Part shown: positions 40,598 to 49,287 of the stretch, piece by piece
Layout of the letters: each line of letters opens with the position of its first letter
Position numbering within the stretch: the stretch's first letter is position 1
DNA from: Cytophagales bacterium
GTDB lineage: Bacteria > Bacteroidota > Bacteroidia > Cytophagales > Cyclobacteriaceae
Direction of reading: 5' to 3'
DNA: 61,156 nucleotides
Assembly (NCBI GenBank): GCA_022360875.1
Contig: JAKSBZ010000116.1
Span: 1-61,156 of the forward strand
Translations under genes and position numbers: made by a program
The notes under the pieces: generated by a model
Database searches by the model: none
Told to the model about the DNA's origin: nothing
Seen by the model: the letters and a program-made list of their open reading frames with translations, nothing else

Positions 40598-41442
40598 TGC
40601 TTTACCGACTCTAAGAACCCGTGGTATTCCTCCAGGCCGTCAACCGGTGAGCGCACAATCTTTCCTGTCTCAATCCCATACTCTTGGGCTGCCTGTTTCA
40701 GCTGATCGGAAAAATAGTAGGAAACTGAACCCGAAAAATGAACCGGTCTGCCGGCCTCAAAGAAGTTTGAATCTGAAAAGTGGAGCTCAAAAAAACGGCG
40801 GAAATTCTTCAGAACCAGCTTTTGCACGGACTGGTGCTCAATATTCTGTTTCAAAAAAGGAGAAAAACCTGCTATATAATGATTTGGAAAACGGGCTTGA
40901 TAAACCTTTTGAATGAGTTCTTTGTGGGTAAGTGAAAAAGATTCCTGAAAAAGCCTCTGGATATCAGCAGTCAGCTCATCGTTAAGGTAAGCGCAAATCA
41001 GAGACTTGCCCAAAGACAGCCCGCTGCCCTCATCTCCCAGAATATAGCCAAGCCCTCCCTTTTTCTTTGCTATTGTTTCACCGTCATAAAAACATACGTT
41101 CGAACCTGTGCCCAGAATACCCACATAGCCTTTCTGCCTGCCCAGCAGACCGCGCGCGGCCCCAATCAAATCGCTGGACACAAAAACAGACGCCTGACTG
41201 AACAGCTCGGACAAACAGGTCTCCATGAGTTCCTTACCAGCGCCCACGCAACCAGAACCGTAAAAATGAACATGATGGATTCCCTGACAAATAGGCGTTA
41301 GTTCAGTAAGCACCTGCCGGATCTCCTGCGGACTGTTTACATTCGGATTCAAGCCCTTGGTTTTTATTTCCGCGAGCCGCTGCCCTTTCTGATACACTCT
41401 CCAGACAGTTTTTGACGCCCCTCCGTCAGCTATCACTTGCAT
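40594..41442 (-). CDS. murK: BadF/NAGK family amino-sugar kinase, probable MurNAc kinase
   Basis: A 282-residue ASKHA-fold kinase. The ATP phosphate loop is DGGASKTVW near the start, with YGSGCVG, GILGTGSNVCFYDG and LGDEGSGLSLG as the remaining motifs of the N-acetylglucosamine kinase branch. Its immediate coupling to murQ makes MurNAc the expected substrate, as in the MurK-MurQ pairs described in Clostridium and Tannerella; GlcNAc may be used too. There is no PTS transporter, so free MurNAc would enter by a permease located elsewhere. The start region lies beside the DnaA-box cluster. Confidence 0.85.
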   Translation of the reverse strand: MQVIADGGASKTVWRVYQKGQRLAEIKTKGLNPNVNSPQEIRQVLTELTPICQGIHHVHFYGSGCVGAGKELMETCLSELFSQASVFVSSDLIGAARGLLGRQKGYVGILGTGSNVCFYDGETIAKKKGGLGYILGDEGSGLSLGKSLICAYLNDELTADIQRLFQESFSLTHKELIQKVYQARFPNHYIAGFSPFLKQNIEHQSVQKLVLKNFRRFFELHFSDSNFFEAGRPVHFSGSVSYYFSDQLKQAAQEYGIETGKIVRSPVDGLEEYHGFLESVKQ

Positions 41443-41639
41443 AATTGATTGGTTTGAAATCTTTTGTATCTCAGCAATATTTATCCTCAGCTACATATCT
41501 CTGCCCCCTTATTCAAAAATACGTAAATAATAATCGTCCATCCAAGAGGATTTCAAATTTTCATTGAAGCCTTTTGAAAGGGGACAAAGTCCACTTCCGT
41601 TTTTGTGCTTTAGCTCATGATAAATTATTCATTGCTCCC

Positions 41640-41915
41640 TAAAATGTTCCACGGAGCCAACCTGTGAATATCTTTAAATTAACAAAAAAGTTTTCCACAC
41701 CACTTATCCACACTGTGGATAAAAGCTACCGATTATTTAAACATTCTATGCGGTGACCTGAAATAATATACCTATTAGCTATACTTTACCCCTATTGTTT
41801 TTACCTCATTTTAAAAAAAATTAAGACATGTCAATTTATCCACATAGTTTATCCACAGTGTGGATAAACCAACAAAGCACTGTGGATATCCTGTTGAAAA
41901 CTTCGTGGAACACCT
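41640..41915. other. DnaA-box cluster, candidate replication origin (oriC)
   Basis: Five perfect DnaA boxes TTATCCACA lie at 41704-41712 (+), 41714-41722 (-), 41836-41844 (+), 41849-41857 (+) and 41859-41867 (-). Three more differ by one base from TTATNCACA: 41663-41671 (-), 41691-41699 (+) and 41881-41889 (-). Two +/- pairs are separated by a single base, forming perfect inverted repeats. The 113 bases between the two groups are AT-rich and could unwind. GTGACCTGA occurs at 41753-41761 and again at 41957-41965. The whole 710-base interval (41443-42152) holds no gene. This is the usual appearance of a bacterial oriC, but no skew analysis could be run, and a DnaA-regulated promoter or titration site is the alternative. 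Confidence 0.75.
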
Positions 41916-42152
41916 ACATTTAATAACGCCTCAAACAACCCAACTTAGTAAAAAAAGTGACCTGAGTCATAATAGAGAGGTGTTTTTCAAAAAAATCGAC
42001 AATTGCACAAAAAAGGCTCGCTGTCCAGATTTTTGATTTCTTTCACAGAAATTCAAACATACTAACACAAGCCACTAATTAAGCTTTTCATATTTTTTGT
42101 TATAATTTTCATTATTTTACACCCCTATTTTGTCACCCTCTTTAAGCGGAAC

Positions 42153-42710
42153 ATGAACAAAAGAAACCAAATCAAACAAGCTGCCATGAAACTGTTTGTG
42201 CTGCACGGAATTCAACAGACTTCCATGTCAATAATAGCCCGGGAAGCCAAGACCGGCATGGGAGCCATTTACAATTATTTCAGCAGCAAAGAAGAGCTAA
42301 TCAACGCAATTTTTCTGGAAATCAAACAGGACGAAGCCCGGTTCATCTATGAAGGCTACGAGGAGAACGGCACCGTAAAAGAACGCTTCGACCACCTCCA
42401 CACCCGCATGGTGCACTATTACCTCGACCACCCCGTCAGATTTGACTTCATCAATGCATATTATTTTTCTCCGGTAATCCGAAAGGAAGTGAAAATTGAA
42501 AACCGCAGGCTGCTAAACCGCCTCTACCGCGTTTTTTCTGACGGTATGAAGCGCATGGTAATCAAACGACTGCCTGAAGACGAACTAATGACGGTAATGA
42601 TAGGGACTCTAAGCGGATTTCTGGGCTGGAAACGCCTGCTGCAAGAAGAAATAGACCAAAAGAAAATCAACCACCTGACGCTAATGACTTGGGATGCCCT
42701 AAGAATATAA
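42153..42710 (+). CDS. TetR/AcrR family transcriptional regulator
   Basis: A 185-residue repressor-type protein. Residues 5-50 form the TetR helix-turn-helix (AAMKLFVLHGIQQTSMSIIA, TGMGAIYNYFSSKEELI); the C-terminal helices bind an unknown ligand. No efflux pump or enzyme gene is adjacent in either direction, so its target may be its own promoter or a distant locus. Its upstream region merges with the DnaA-box cluster. Confidence 0.92.
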   Translation: MNKRNQIKQAAMKLFVLHGIQQTSMSIIAREAKTGMGAIYNYFSSKEELINAIFLEIKQDEARFIYEGYEENGTVKERFDHLHTRMVHYYLDHPVRFDFINAYYFSPVIRKEVKIENRRLLNRLYRVFSDGMKRMVIKRLPEDELMTVMIGTLSGFLGWKRLLQEEIDQKKINHLTLMTWDALRI

Positions 42711-42928
42711 TTTTTCAAAAAAACATGCGCGCAGGAATAAATCTGCATTTTATGCTCGAACAAACAGAAAAACAGCATTTTCAGCCTAAGTCCAAAATAT
42801 TTTTTTTGCTCAAAAAAAGCATCGGGAATTTCATGCAATGAAAGAGTAAACTGAAGCCGAGACTAGCCAAGATATATCAACTTGAGAAAATTTGCTCATC
42901 TGTTATATCAGAAGTTCAAAGAAAAAAA

Positions 42929-44215
42929 CTACTCTTCCTCATCCTTCGAAATTTCCATGCGTACGGTATCAATTCTGTTCTCATCCATTTTCTCGACAAT
43001 AAACCGGTACCGGCCTATAGCGATCTCGTCCTTCAGCCGCGGAATCTCACCGGTCTGAGAAAGAATCAGCCCGCCCAGCGTATCATAGTCTCCCTCCGGC
43101 AGCATCCAATCATACCGCTCATTGAGGTTGTCGATCTCGTGACGGGCACTGAGCAGAAACGTATGCTCATCAATCTGGTATTCAGTCCAGTCTTCCTGGT
43201 CGTGCTCATCCTGAATATCTCCGAATATCTCCTCCATCACGTCCTCTATGGTAACAAGCCCGGCTGTGCCGCCATACTCATCAAGAACGAGCGCGATACT
43301 CTTTCGGTCGTTCATAAACTTAAGCAGCAACTCGCTGGCCAGCTTAGTCTCTGTCACAAAAGTTATAGGCTGAATGATCTCTTTGATGCGCTGCGGACGC
43401 TCAAACAGAGAAGTCGAGTGGCAGTAGCCAATGATATCATCAATACTGTCTTTGTAAACCAGCACCTTGGAATGTCCTGAACCTGTAAAGGCTTCAGCCA
43501 GCTCTTCTATCGTATCATTCAGCTCTACCGAAACAATGTCCGTTCGCGGAATCATGCATTCCCTCACCAGCGTTTTTTTAAACTCCAGTGCATTGCTGAA
43601 TATTTTTGTATCCACCTCGGAGTCCTCATTATGGGAGGCCTCGCTTAAACGATTGCGAATATAATTATTCAGATCAGTGCGTCCGAAAATCGGCTTGTCT
43701 TCAGAATAATCCAGCTTCATTATATTTACAATCACCCACTTAGAAAGCTCCATTACTATCCTGACAGCAGGAGCCAGCAGAAAATATATTACTGACATTG
43801 GAATTGCGAAAGCAAGCAATGAGCGGTTAGGGTTGAGTAAAAAAAGGCTTTTGGGCGTGAATTCCGCAGTAAACAGCACTATAATCGTTGAAAGGGTGGT
43901 TTGCACCAGCAAAAACAACACTTCATTTTCAGGGGGGATCAGCTGCCAGCTGGAGTTCAGCATCTCCACCATATTTGCCATAAAAATTCCGTACACCACC
44001 AAGGCAAGCGTGTTTCCGATCAGCGTGGTTCCAATAAACTTTGAACTGTTATTGTAAAACCGCATAATGATCTTTGCCGAATAACTACCCTTATTCCGCT
44101 CAAGCTCCATTGCGAGCTTGTCTGATGAAATAAAGGCGATCTCCACTCCCGAAAAAAGAGCCGAAAACATCAGGCTCAGAAGAATCATAAACAGTGTGCT
44201 GTCAACTTCGTGCAT
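42929..44215 (-). CDS. CNNM/CorC family protein (DUF21, CBS pair, CorC_HlyC)
   Basis: A 428-residue membrane protein: DUF21 with four hydrophobic helices (residues 5-185), a CBS pair (about 205-335, MIPRTDIVSVELND and MNDRKSIALVLDEYGGTAGLV) and a C-terminal CorC_HlyC domain (about 345-420, ending near GRYRFIVEKMDENRIDTVRM). Relatives export Mg2+ or Co2+, or protect against cation stress; the old name hemolysin is misleading. It is last in a minus-strand cluster, 36 bases after lptC. Confidence 0.92.
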   Translation of the reverse strand: MHEVDSTLFMILLSLMFSALFSGVEIAFISSDKLAMELERNKGSYSAKIIMRFYNNSSKFIGTTLIGNTLALVVYGIFMANMVEMLNSSWQLIPPENEVLFLLVQTTLSTIIVLFTAEFTPKSLFLLNPNRSLLAFAIPMSVIYFLLAPAVRIVMELSKWVIVNIMKLDYSEDKPIFGRTDLNNYIRNRLSEASHNEDSEVDTKIFSNALEFKKTLVRECMIPRTDIVSVELNDTIEELAEAFTGSGHSKVLVYKDSIDDIIGYCHSTSLFERPQRIKEIIQPITFVTETKLASELLLKFMNDRKSIALVLDEYGGTAGLVTIEDVMEEIFGDIQDEHDQEDWTEYQIDEHTFLLSARHEIDNLNERYDWMLPEGDYDTLGGLILSQTGEIPRLKDEIAIGRYRFIVEKMDENRIDTVRMEISKDEEE

Positions 44216-44251
44216 GGCTTGGACTCTTAGCGTCTATACTCCGCTTTATTA

Positions 44252-44860
44252 TTATTCTTGTTTTCCTTGAAAAGACGGTACCGGTTTTTCCATTGTCGAA
44301 TCCTTTTCTTCAAGACTTTCTTCGTCAAAATCGATTTTTTCGATCTGATCCAAATACTCAGCATCGGATAAATCTTCCGAAGCATCCAACTCATAAGCAA
44401 GCAACTTCGATTCTTTGGTAGTAAGCGTAAAGAGAATACCGTTGTAAATGCGCTTCTTTTTACGGTCCCAAAACAGTTCTTCGGTCTCCAATAATCCTTG
44501 CTCTTTATTGTCTACCCGCACATCTCCCACGGCGTGGTAAAGTTTTTTCTTTTGGTCCAGATAAGCAGAGTCCGCACTGATGATGGTTTTGACATTGCCT
44601 AGGGTGTCCCACTCTTCAATCATAATTCCATCAGGATAGGCTTTGTCGTTGTTAGCAAAAGTAAGCTCGGTTTTGGCCCGGGCTCTCCCGACAATGCGCC
44701 CGTTCTCGCTGCGCAGCAAGTCCATGTTTTTTACCACCATTACAGGACCCTCATAAGCCGGAGGCAGCTTTTTTCTATTTCTCTCAGTACAGGCAAATAA
44801 CATAAAGCTCAGGAACAGCCCAAGGAAAGCCCTGACAAGATAAAAAGAAGTGCGATGCAT
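44252..44860 (-). CDS. lptC: LptC-like LPS export lipoprotein
   Basis: About 202 residues from the ATG at 44860. A lipoprotein signal ends in LFAC (lipobox), followed by a periplasmic beta-rich domain with KTELTFANNDKAYPDGIMIE and AVGDVRVDNKEQGLLETEEL, the LptC/OstA-type repeats that carry LPS between inner and outer membrane. The frame extends upstream to ATG 44902 and further to 44959, but those starts put an unusually long polar stretch before the signal. The C-terminal 40 residues are strongly acidic. Its location beside the TPR-like and CorC genes matches a common Bacteroidota arrangement. Confidence 0.8.
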   Translation of the reverse strand: MHRTSFYLVRAFLGLFLSFMLFACTERNRKKLPPAYEGPVMVVKNMDLLRSENGRIVGRARAKTELTFANNDKAYPDGIMIEEWDTLGNVKTIISADSAYLDQKKKLYHAVGDVRVDNKEQGLLETEELFWDRKKKRIYNGILFTLTTKESKLLAYELDASEDLSDAEYLDQIEKIDFDEESLEEKDSTMEKPVPSFQGKQE

Positions 44861-45000
44861 AATCTGCTTATTCAATGGTTGCTTAGGTTCGGAATGTTCC
44901 ATTATACATATTTTTTGCAAAAAAAGAAAACGGCCAACACCAAGTATTGACCGCTTCACATATGTTTTATCTCGTTAAGTACCGAACGTTGTACAAAACG

Positions 45001-46308
45001 TTATGGTCTTTTCTCCAGCTTCACAGTTTCGTTGACCCAGCATCCGATATGAATCGGGTCGCCCACTTTTTTATTCTTCTCAAAGATCTCCACGGCTGAC
45101 GGAAACTGCTCTTTGCATTTAGCCATCATTTTCGTGTTTCCAGCCTTCTTGAACTTGTAGTATGCAGCGATATAGATTGCACGGTCCTGAACGATATCCC
45201 GGCCGCCTTTGCATTCTTTGTAAGAACCCAAATACATGTTTCCAATCAGAGTGAATCCGTTTTTTTTCAATTCTGAGTTCAGCTTCATGGCCTCGTAGAT
45301 AGTAGCACGCGCTTTGGCTTTCATTCCCTGCTCGCGGTACACCTCCGCCTTATACAGAATCGCCTGTCCTTTTTTCGCATCGTCAGTGGCCAGTTCAATA
45401 GCCTCGTCAATATAAGGAAGTGCTTCCTGGCTTCTACCGGCTGACAGCAATTGCTTTGCAATCGTGTTTGCCATTCCGAAAGTAGGAGCGTGTTTATGGC
45501 GAAGCTGAAGCGCCTTCAGGAAATATGGTTCTTTTGTACATCCCGCCTGAATCGACAAGCTCACGATGTACTCAGCCGTCTTCAGATCCTCAGGGTTTTC
45601 CTCAAACTTAGGCACGAAGCTTTTCTGGATAAACTCACAATCAATCTTCACCAAACCGTTCAGGAGCTTGTTTACATTCATTTCTGCTCTGGCAAGTGCT
45701 GCAGCTCTTCGCTCAGAAGCGCTTTCTTTCTGAGTTTCAAAGGCCGCCATAATCTTACCGTAAACATCAAAGACTTGCTCTTCTGTGTATTCTACCTTGT
45801 TTTTTCGCTTGTTCAGATAATACATCTGAATCCATCCCGTCAATAAAGTAGGGCTTGTTTTTTCCTTTTTGCTCTTATAAGCTTCCTCAATAAGACCAAG
45901 AATAAAATCGATTTTTTCCGGATCGCCTTTATAGAAACTGTAAGCATCCAGCGCCTTGTATCCAATCACTTTATTCGGTTCGCCGAAAAACTCCATTCGC
46001 TGGTCATAAAGCTTCATCACTTGCTCCTGATATTTGGCTTTGGTGACGTCATCAGTTACTTTCTTAGCCAAATTCTTGTACATCTTTACTCCATTGATAT
46101 AGAGCGACTTGTTAAGATTAGGAGCGTTCTCATAAAGCCAACCAAATGGATTCAAGGCATCGTCATAATTTTTCGCCTTGATGTCATCAGTAAGGAGCAC
46201 CCAATTTTCCTTTGCTTTTGCCGTGTCTGCCGGCCACTTCCATTTCGATTGTGCCATTGCCCCTTGGGTTAGGATCAACGCCAACATAAGGGAAAGTATT
46301 CTTAACAT
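45001..46308 (-). CDS. Exported TPR-like protein, paralogue 1
   Basis: A 435-residue protein with a signal peptide (MLRILSLMLALILTQGAMAQ) and an all-helical body; the region 290-390 has TPR-like helix pairs (EALPYIDEAIELATDDAKKG, AILYKAEVYREQGMKAKARA). It ends in GDPIHIGCWVNE. It shares NAPNLNKSLYINGVKMYKNL, DQRMEFFG and four cysteine positions with the neighbouring 448-residue protein, showing a tandem duplication. Its function is unknown. The place between coaX/outer-membrane and lptC genes suggests an envelope role. Confidence 0.85.
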   Translation of the reverse strand: MLRILSLMLALILTQGAMAQSKWKWPADTAKAKENWVLLTDDIKAKNYDDALNPFGWLYENAPNLNKSLYINGVKMYKNLAKKVTDDVTKAKYQEQVMKLYDQRMEFFGEPNKVIGYKALDAYSFYKGDPEKIDFILGLIEEAYKSKKEKTSPTLLTGWIQMYYLNKRKNKVEYTEEQVFDVYGKIMAAFETQKESASERRAAALARAEMNVNKLLNGLVKIDCEFIQKSFVPKFEENPEDLKTAEYIVSLSIQAGCTKEPYFLKALQLRHKHAPTFGMANTIAKQLLSAGRSQEALPYIDEAIELATDDAKKGQAILYKAEVYREQGMKAKARATIYEAMKLNSELKKNGFTLIGNMYLGSYKECKGGRDIVQDRAIYIAAYYKFKKAGNTKMMAKCKEQFPSAVEIFEKNKKVGDPIHIGCWVNETVKLEKRP

Positions 46309-46403
46309 ATATAGTTTTGTTTATAGTTTTTCCTCCAACAAATGAGCTGGAATTTGTATGTTCAGTTAATTAAATTTTAAAAGAAAAAAGATTATATTTT
46401 AAA

Positions 46404-46436
46404 AACAAAAAAAGACCACATAAATTGTGAGTCTTC
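46404..46436 (-). terminator. Hairpin between the two TPR-like paralogues
   Basis: On the minus strand AAGAC-T-CACA pairs with TGTG-GTCTT (one bulge) around ATTTA, followed by a T-run. It lies about 40 bases after the upstream paralogue's stop and could end or attenuate that transcript before the second paralogue. Confidence 0.65.
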
Positions 46437-46471
46437 TTTTATTATTAACAAATTTTTAACAGGACAGCCAA

Positions 46472-47818
46472 TTATTTACGAATCCTTATAGTCGTTGTAA
46501 TATTGATCCAGCAGTTGACTTTAATAGGGTCTCCTGCGTACTTGTTTTCGGTAAATGCAGTTTCTACAGTCGGGAACTGTTGCTTGGCCAAAGCCATTCC
46601 TTTTTTATCTCCCGCTTTCTGAAACATGTCATATGCCGCAAAGAACACTGCCCGGTCATCCAACTGGCTAGCCCCTTTTTTGCAAAGTTTATACGAATTA
46701 TAGTACAGATTGCCAACAAAACTGTAAGCCTCTTTTCGGCCCGGATCAAACTTGAGCGCCATAAACGCCTGCTCCCTGGCCTTTGCGTTAAGCGTCTTTT
46801 GCTGGTAAAGCGCAGCCTTCAGCATCAGTATATCCGCCTTGTCTTCATTATCCTTCGCCCTGTTGAACGCATCATCCAGATACTGCTTGGCATCGTCGTA
46901 GTCTTTGCGAGCCAACAAGTCTTTTCCTATAGTTTTAGCCAAGAAAAAAGACGGACTGTGCTTGTAAACAACCCTCGCCGCCTGCACAAACACATCAAGC
47001 TTGAAACACTTCAGCTTAATGGAAAGCTTGTATATGTTTTCGGCTGTCTGCAAGTCATCAGGATTGGCCCTGAGCCTCGGCGCCAGTTTTTCAGCCACAT
47101 AGGCGCAGTCAATATCCACTGTGCGTTCAAAAATCCGACTGATGTTCTTCCTCAGCAAATCATAGCTTTTTAAGCTTTTCCCCGCTTTTTTCGCTGCCTT
47201 CTCCTGGTTGTCCAGAATCGAAACGATTTGGTCGTAAAGATCGACCACCTGCAAGTCAGTTAGAGCACCTCCTGCCTTTTTGTAGCGGGATATCACATCC
47301 ATATACCCCTGCAGATTGACTTTGGACACCTTGTTTCCGTTCAGCGCAAAAGCTCTGGTCATGAGCTTGTACAGCATTTGGTACTTTTTGGGATCTTTTC
47401 GATAAAACTTGTAGGCGTCAATGGCTTTTCGGTTGAGCACATAGGCTTCCTGGCCGAAATACTGAATACGCTGATCGTAAAGCAACATAACGGAATCCTG
47501 CAGAGCGGCTTTCTGTGCAGGGTCCTGCTCTTGATCAGCCAAGTTTTCATAAATCTTCACTCCGTTGATATACAAAGACTTGTTTAGATCGGGAGCATTT
47601 TGAATCAGCCACACAAACGGCGCGCGCGCCGCCCGATAGTTGTTTTGAGAACAATAGTCGGAATACAGGGCGTTGTACTCGATGGCTTTTTCTTTCTTCA
47701 ATGAATCGTTCGGCCAATTCCAGCCTGGCTGTGACGCCGCCTCTTGCAAAGAAAAAACACTCAGTAAGAGAAAAAGAACAAAAGGCACAACTTTCCTCAC
47801 TTTTTGGACTGTTTGCAT
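46472..47818 (-). CDS. Exported TPR-like protein, paralogue 2
   Basis: A 448-residue paralogue of the next gene, with an N-terminal signal (KVVPFVLFLLLSVFSLQEAAS) and helical repeats. Conserved with its sister: NAPDLNKSLYINGVKIYENL, DQRIQYFG, the cysteines in DIDCAYV, KLKCFKL, SYKLCKKG and VNCWINI, and the GDPI motif at the C-terminus. Basic residues are more frequent here. It follows the outer membrane protein gene by 113 bases on the same strand. No established function. Confidence 0.85.
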   Translation of the reverse strand: MQTVQKVRKVVPFVLFLLLSVFSLQEAASQPGWNWPNDSLKKEKAIEYNALYSDYCSQNNYRAARAPFVWLIQNAPDLNKSLYINGVKIYENLADQEQDPAQKAALQDSVMLLYDQRIQYFGQEAYVLNRKAIDAYKFYRKDPKKYQMLYKLMTRAFALNGNKVSKVNLQGYMDVISRYKKAGGALTDLQVVDLYDQIVSILDNQEKAAKKAGKSLKSYDLLRKNISRIFERTVDIDCAYVAEKLAPRLRANPDDLQTAENIYKLSIKLKCFKLDVFVQAARVVYKHSPSFFLAKTIGKDLLARKDYDDAKQYLDDAFNRAKDNEDKADILMLKAALYQQKTLNAKAREQAFMALKFDPGRKEAYSFVGNLYYNSYKLCKKGASQLDDRAVFFAAYDMFQKAGDKKGMALAKQQFPTVETAFTENKYAGDPIKVNCWINITTTIRIRK

Positions 47819-47931
47819 AATCTGTCAATTAAGGCTTGCTTATATGAAGCACAACCAAAGCGGGATTCTATTGTCCTAAGAAAAGAAAGCTATTCCAAAA
47901 TGTCAATTAAAAAGGTAAATAAACTAAGTGT

Positions 47932-49287
47932 TTAGTCATATTTTCTTTTTATAAACCAGCTAGGATCACCGAATGTGACGCCCAGTTTCAGTTGAAAATA
48001 CGTTTCTTTGTAAGTGTCATTGCTCAGCGTACCTCGCTGTCCGAAGATGAAGGCAAAGTCCAGCGACGAATATTTGATAGGCATGCTGAAACCTGCAGTC
48101 GCTCCCCAGTCGTCGATTTTTGTTCCGCTGACCACGTAAGGTGTCTGCTCATAGAAAGTTCCCAACCGATACGTTACCCGGCTCAAATAATTTTTAATAG
48201 AAGAATAATCAGGAGTATACTCCCCTCCAAGTGCAACCCGGAAGCTTTTGCCAAGAAAATCCTCGTCATCGGTTATAGGGTTCTCGTATTTAGACCAATC
48301 AGACATTGAAAAATCCGCACCGACTTTCCATTTTACAGGATTCATGAAAGAGATCCCCAAGCTCAACTCCCCGGGAAATTTCAGTGTATAATCGTTGTCA
48401 CTGACATCTTTTTCGATATTTATCTGTGAATCTTCGCTTTGCTTGTATCGGCGTTCCAGCTTATGAACAGACTGCGCACCCAGGTTTCCTCCTATTTTGT
48501 AAACTGCGCCCGCATGCATTAGCAAATGTTCATTCAGGGTATAAAGATAAGAAGCGCCAAAATCCAGCTTAAACTGGCGGAAAATAATGTCTTCTGTATA
48601 AGCCGAAGCAAACTGGGGAGCTATCGCCTTGTTTTGTTCATGAGTGTTGGAAGAAGCGCCTAATGTATCAACCAGCACATTGACCTCGTCCCGGTTAATC
48701 GTCCCAAAATACAGGTTTCCGGTTACCCCAATATTTAAGCCTTTAAAAATTCTAGCCCCTAAAGCCAGGTACGCTCTGTTTATTCCACCGGATCCTGTCA
48801 TCTCTCTGTACATTTTTACCGAAGTAAACTGTCCGGTCGGCATTCCGTTTTGGCTCACCTGGGCAATCTTGTGTTCTTCCTTTTTGCTGTAGTCAACCAA
48901 ACTGTAAGGCTTTAAGCCGATTGCCATTGTTACTTTTTTTCTGACAACTGGAAATGCCAGCCCCAAATAGGCTAAATTGGCATCGGAATTTGAGACTTCC
49001 ACATTCTGTCCCAACAACCCTTTGCCTTCAATAGTTCTGGATTCATAGACGGCTCCTACCTGAAAAGTTGTGTGCGTATTGTAGGGCAACAAAGCCGGAT
49101 TGGCGTCGTTTATGGTATTTAGTCTAGGAGTTGCAACACCGATTCCTCCCATTCCGCTGTTCACTGCATTAGGAGTGCCATAGAGGGTTCCCAGCCCTAT
49201 GGATGAATAAGGCGATTTCACATCCTGCGCATAAAGATTAGCACAACCAATGCTAATGATCAAAAAAGTTAGTAGTCTTCTCAACAT
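47932..49287 (-). CDS. Outer membrane beta-barrel protein
   Basis: A 451-residue protein with a signal peptide (MLRRLLTFLIISIGCANLYAQ) and an extended series of amphipathic beta-strands with aromatic ends, as in FadL/OmpP1-like barrels (SPYSSIGLGTLYGTPNAVNS, SGMGGIGVATPRLNTINDAN). The start NSGMGG...NPA is typical of barrel proteins whose N-terminal hatch lies in the pore. The gene's first 35 bases overlap the end of coaX, so they are coupled. Transport of hydrophobic compounds is a family-level guess only. Confidence 0.85.
   Translation of the reverse strand: MLRRLLTFLIISIGCANLYAQDVKSPYSSIGLGTLYGTPNAVNSGMGGIGVATPRLNTINDANPALLPYNTHTTFQVGAVYESRTIEGKGLLGQNVEVSNSDANLAYLGLAFPVVRKKVTMAIGLKPYSLVDYSKKEEHKIAQVSQNGMPTGQFTSVKMYREMTGSGGINRAYLALGARIFKGLNIGVTGNLYFGTINRDEVNVLVDTLGASSNTHEQNKAIAPQFASAYTEDIIFRQFKLDFGASYLYTLNEHLLMHAGAVYKIGGNLGAQSVHKLERRYKQSEDSQINIEKDVSDNDYTLKFPGELSLGISFMNPVKWKVGADFSMSDWSKYENPITDDEDFLGKSFRVALGGEYTPDYSSIKNYLSRVTYRLGTFYEQTPYVVSGTKIDDWGATAGFSMPIKYSSLDFAFIFGQRGTLSNDTYKETYFQLKLGVTFGDPSWFIKRKYD

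Noticed and set aside
42929-44215. Hemolysin toxin
   Set aside because: The DUF21-CBS-CorC_HlyC architecture is a cation transport or homeostasis protein; the hemolysin label is historical.
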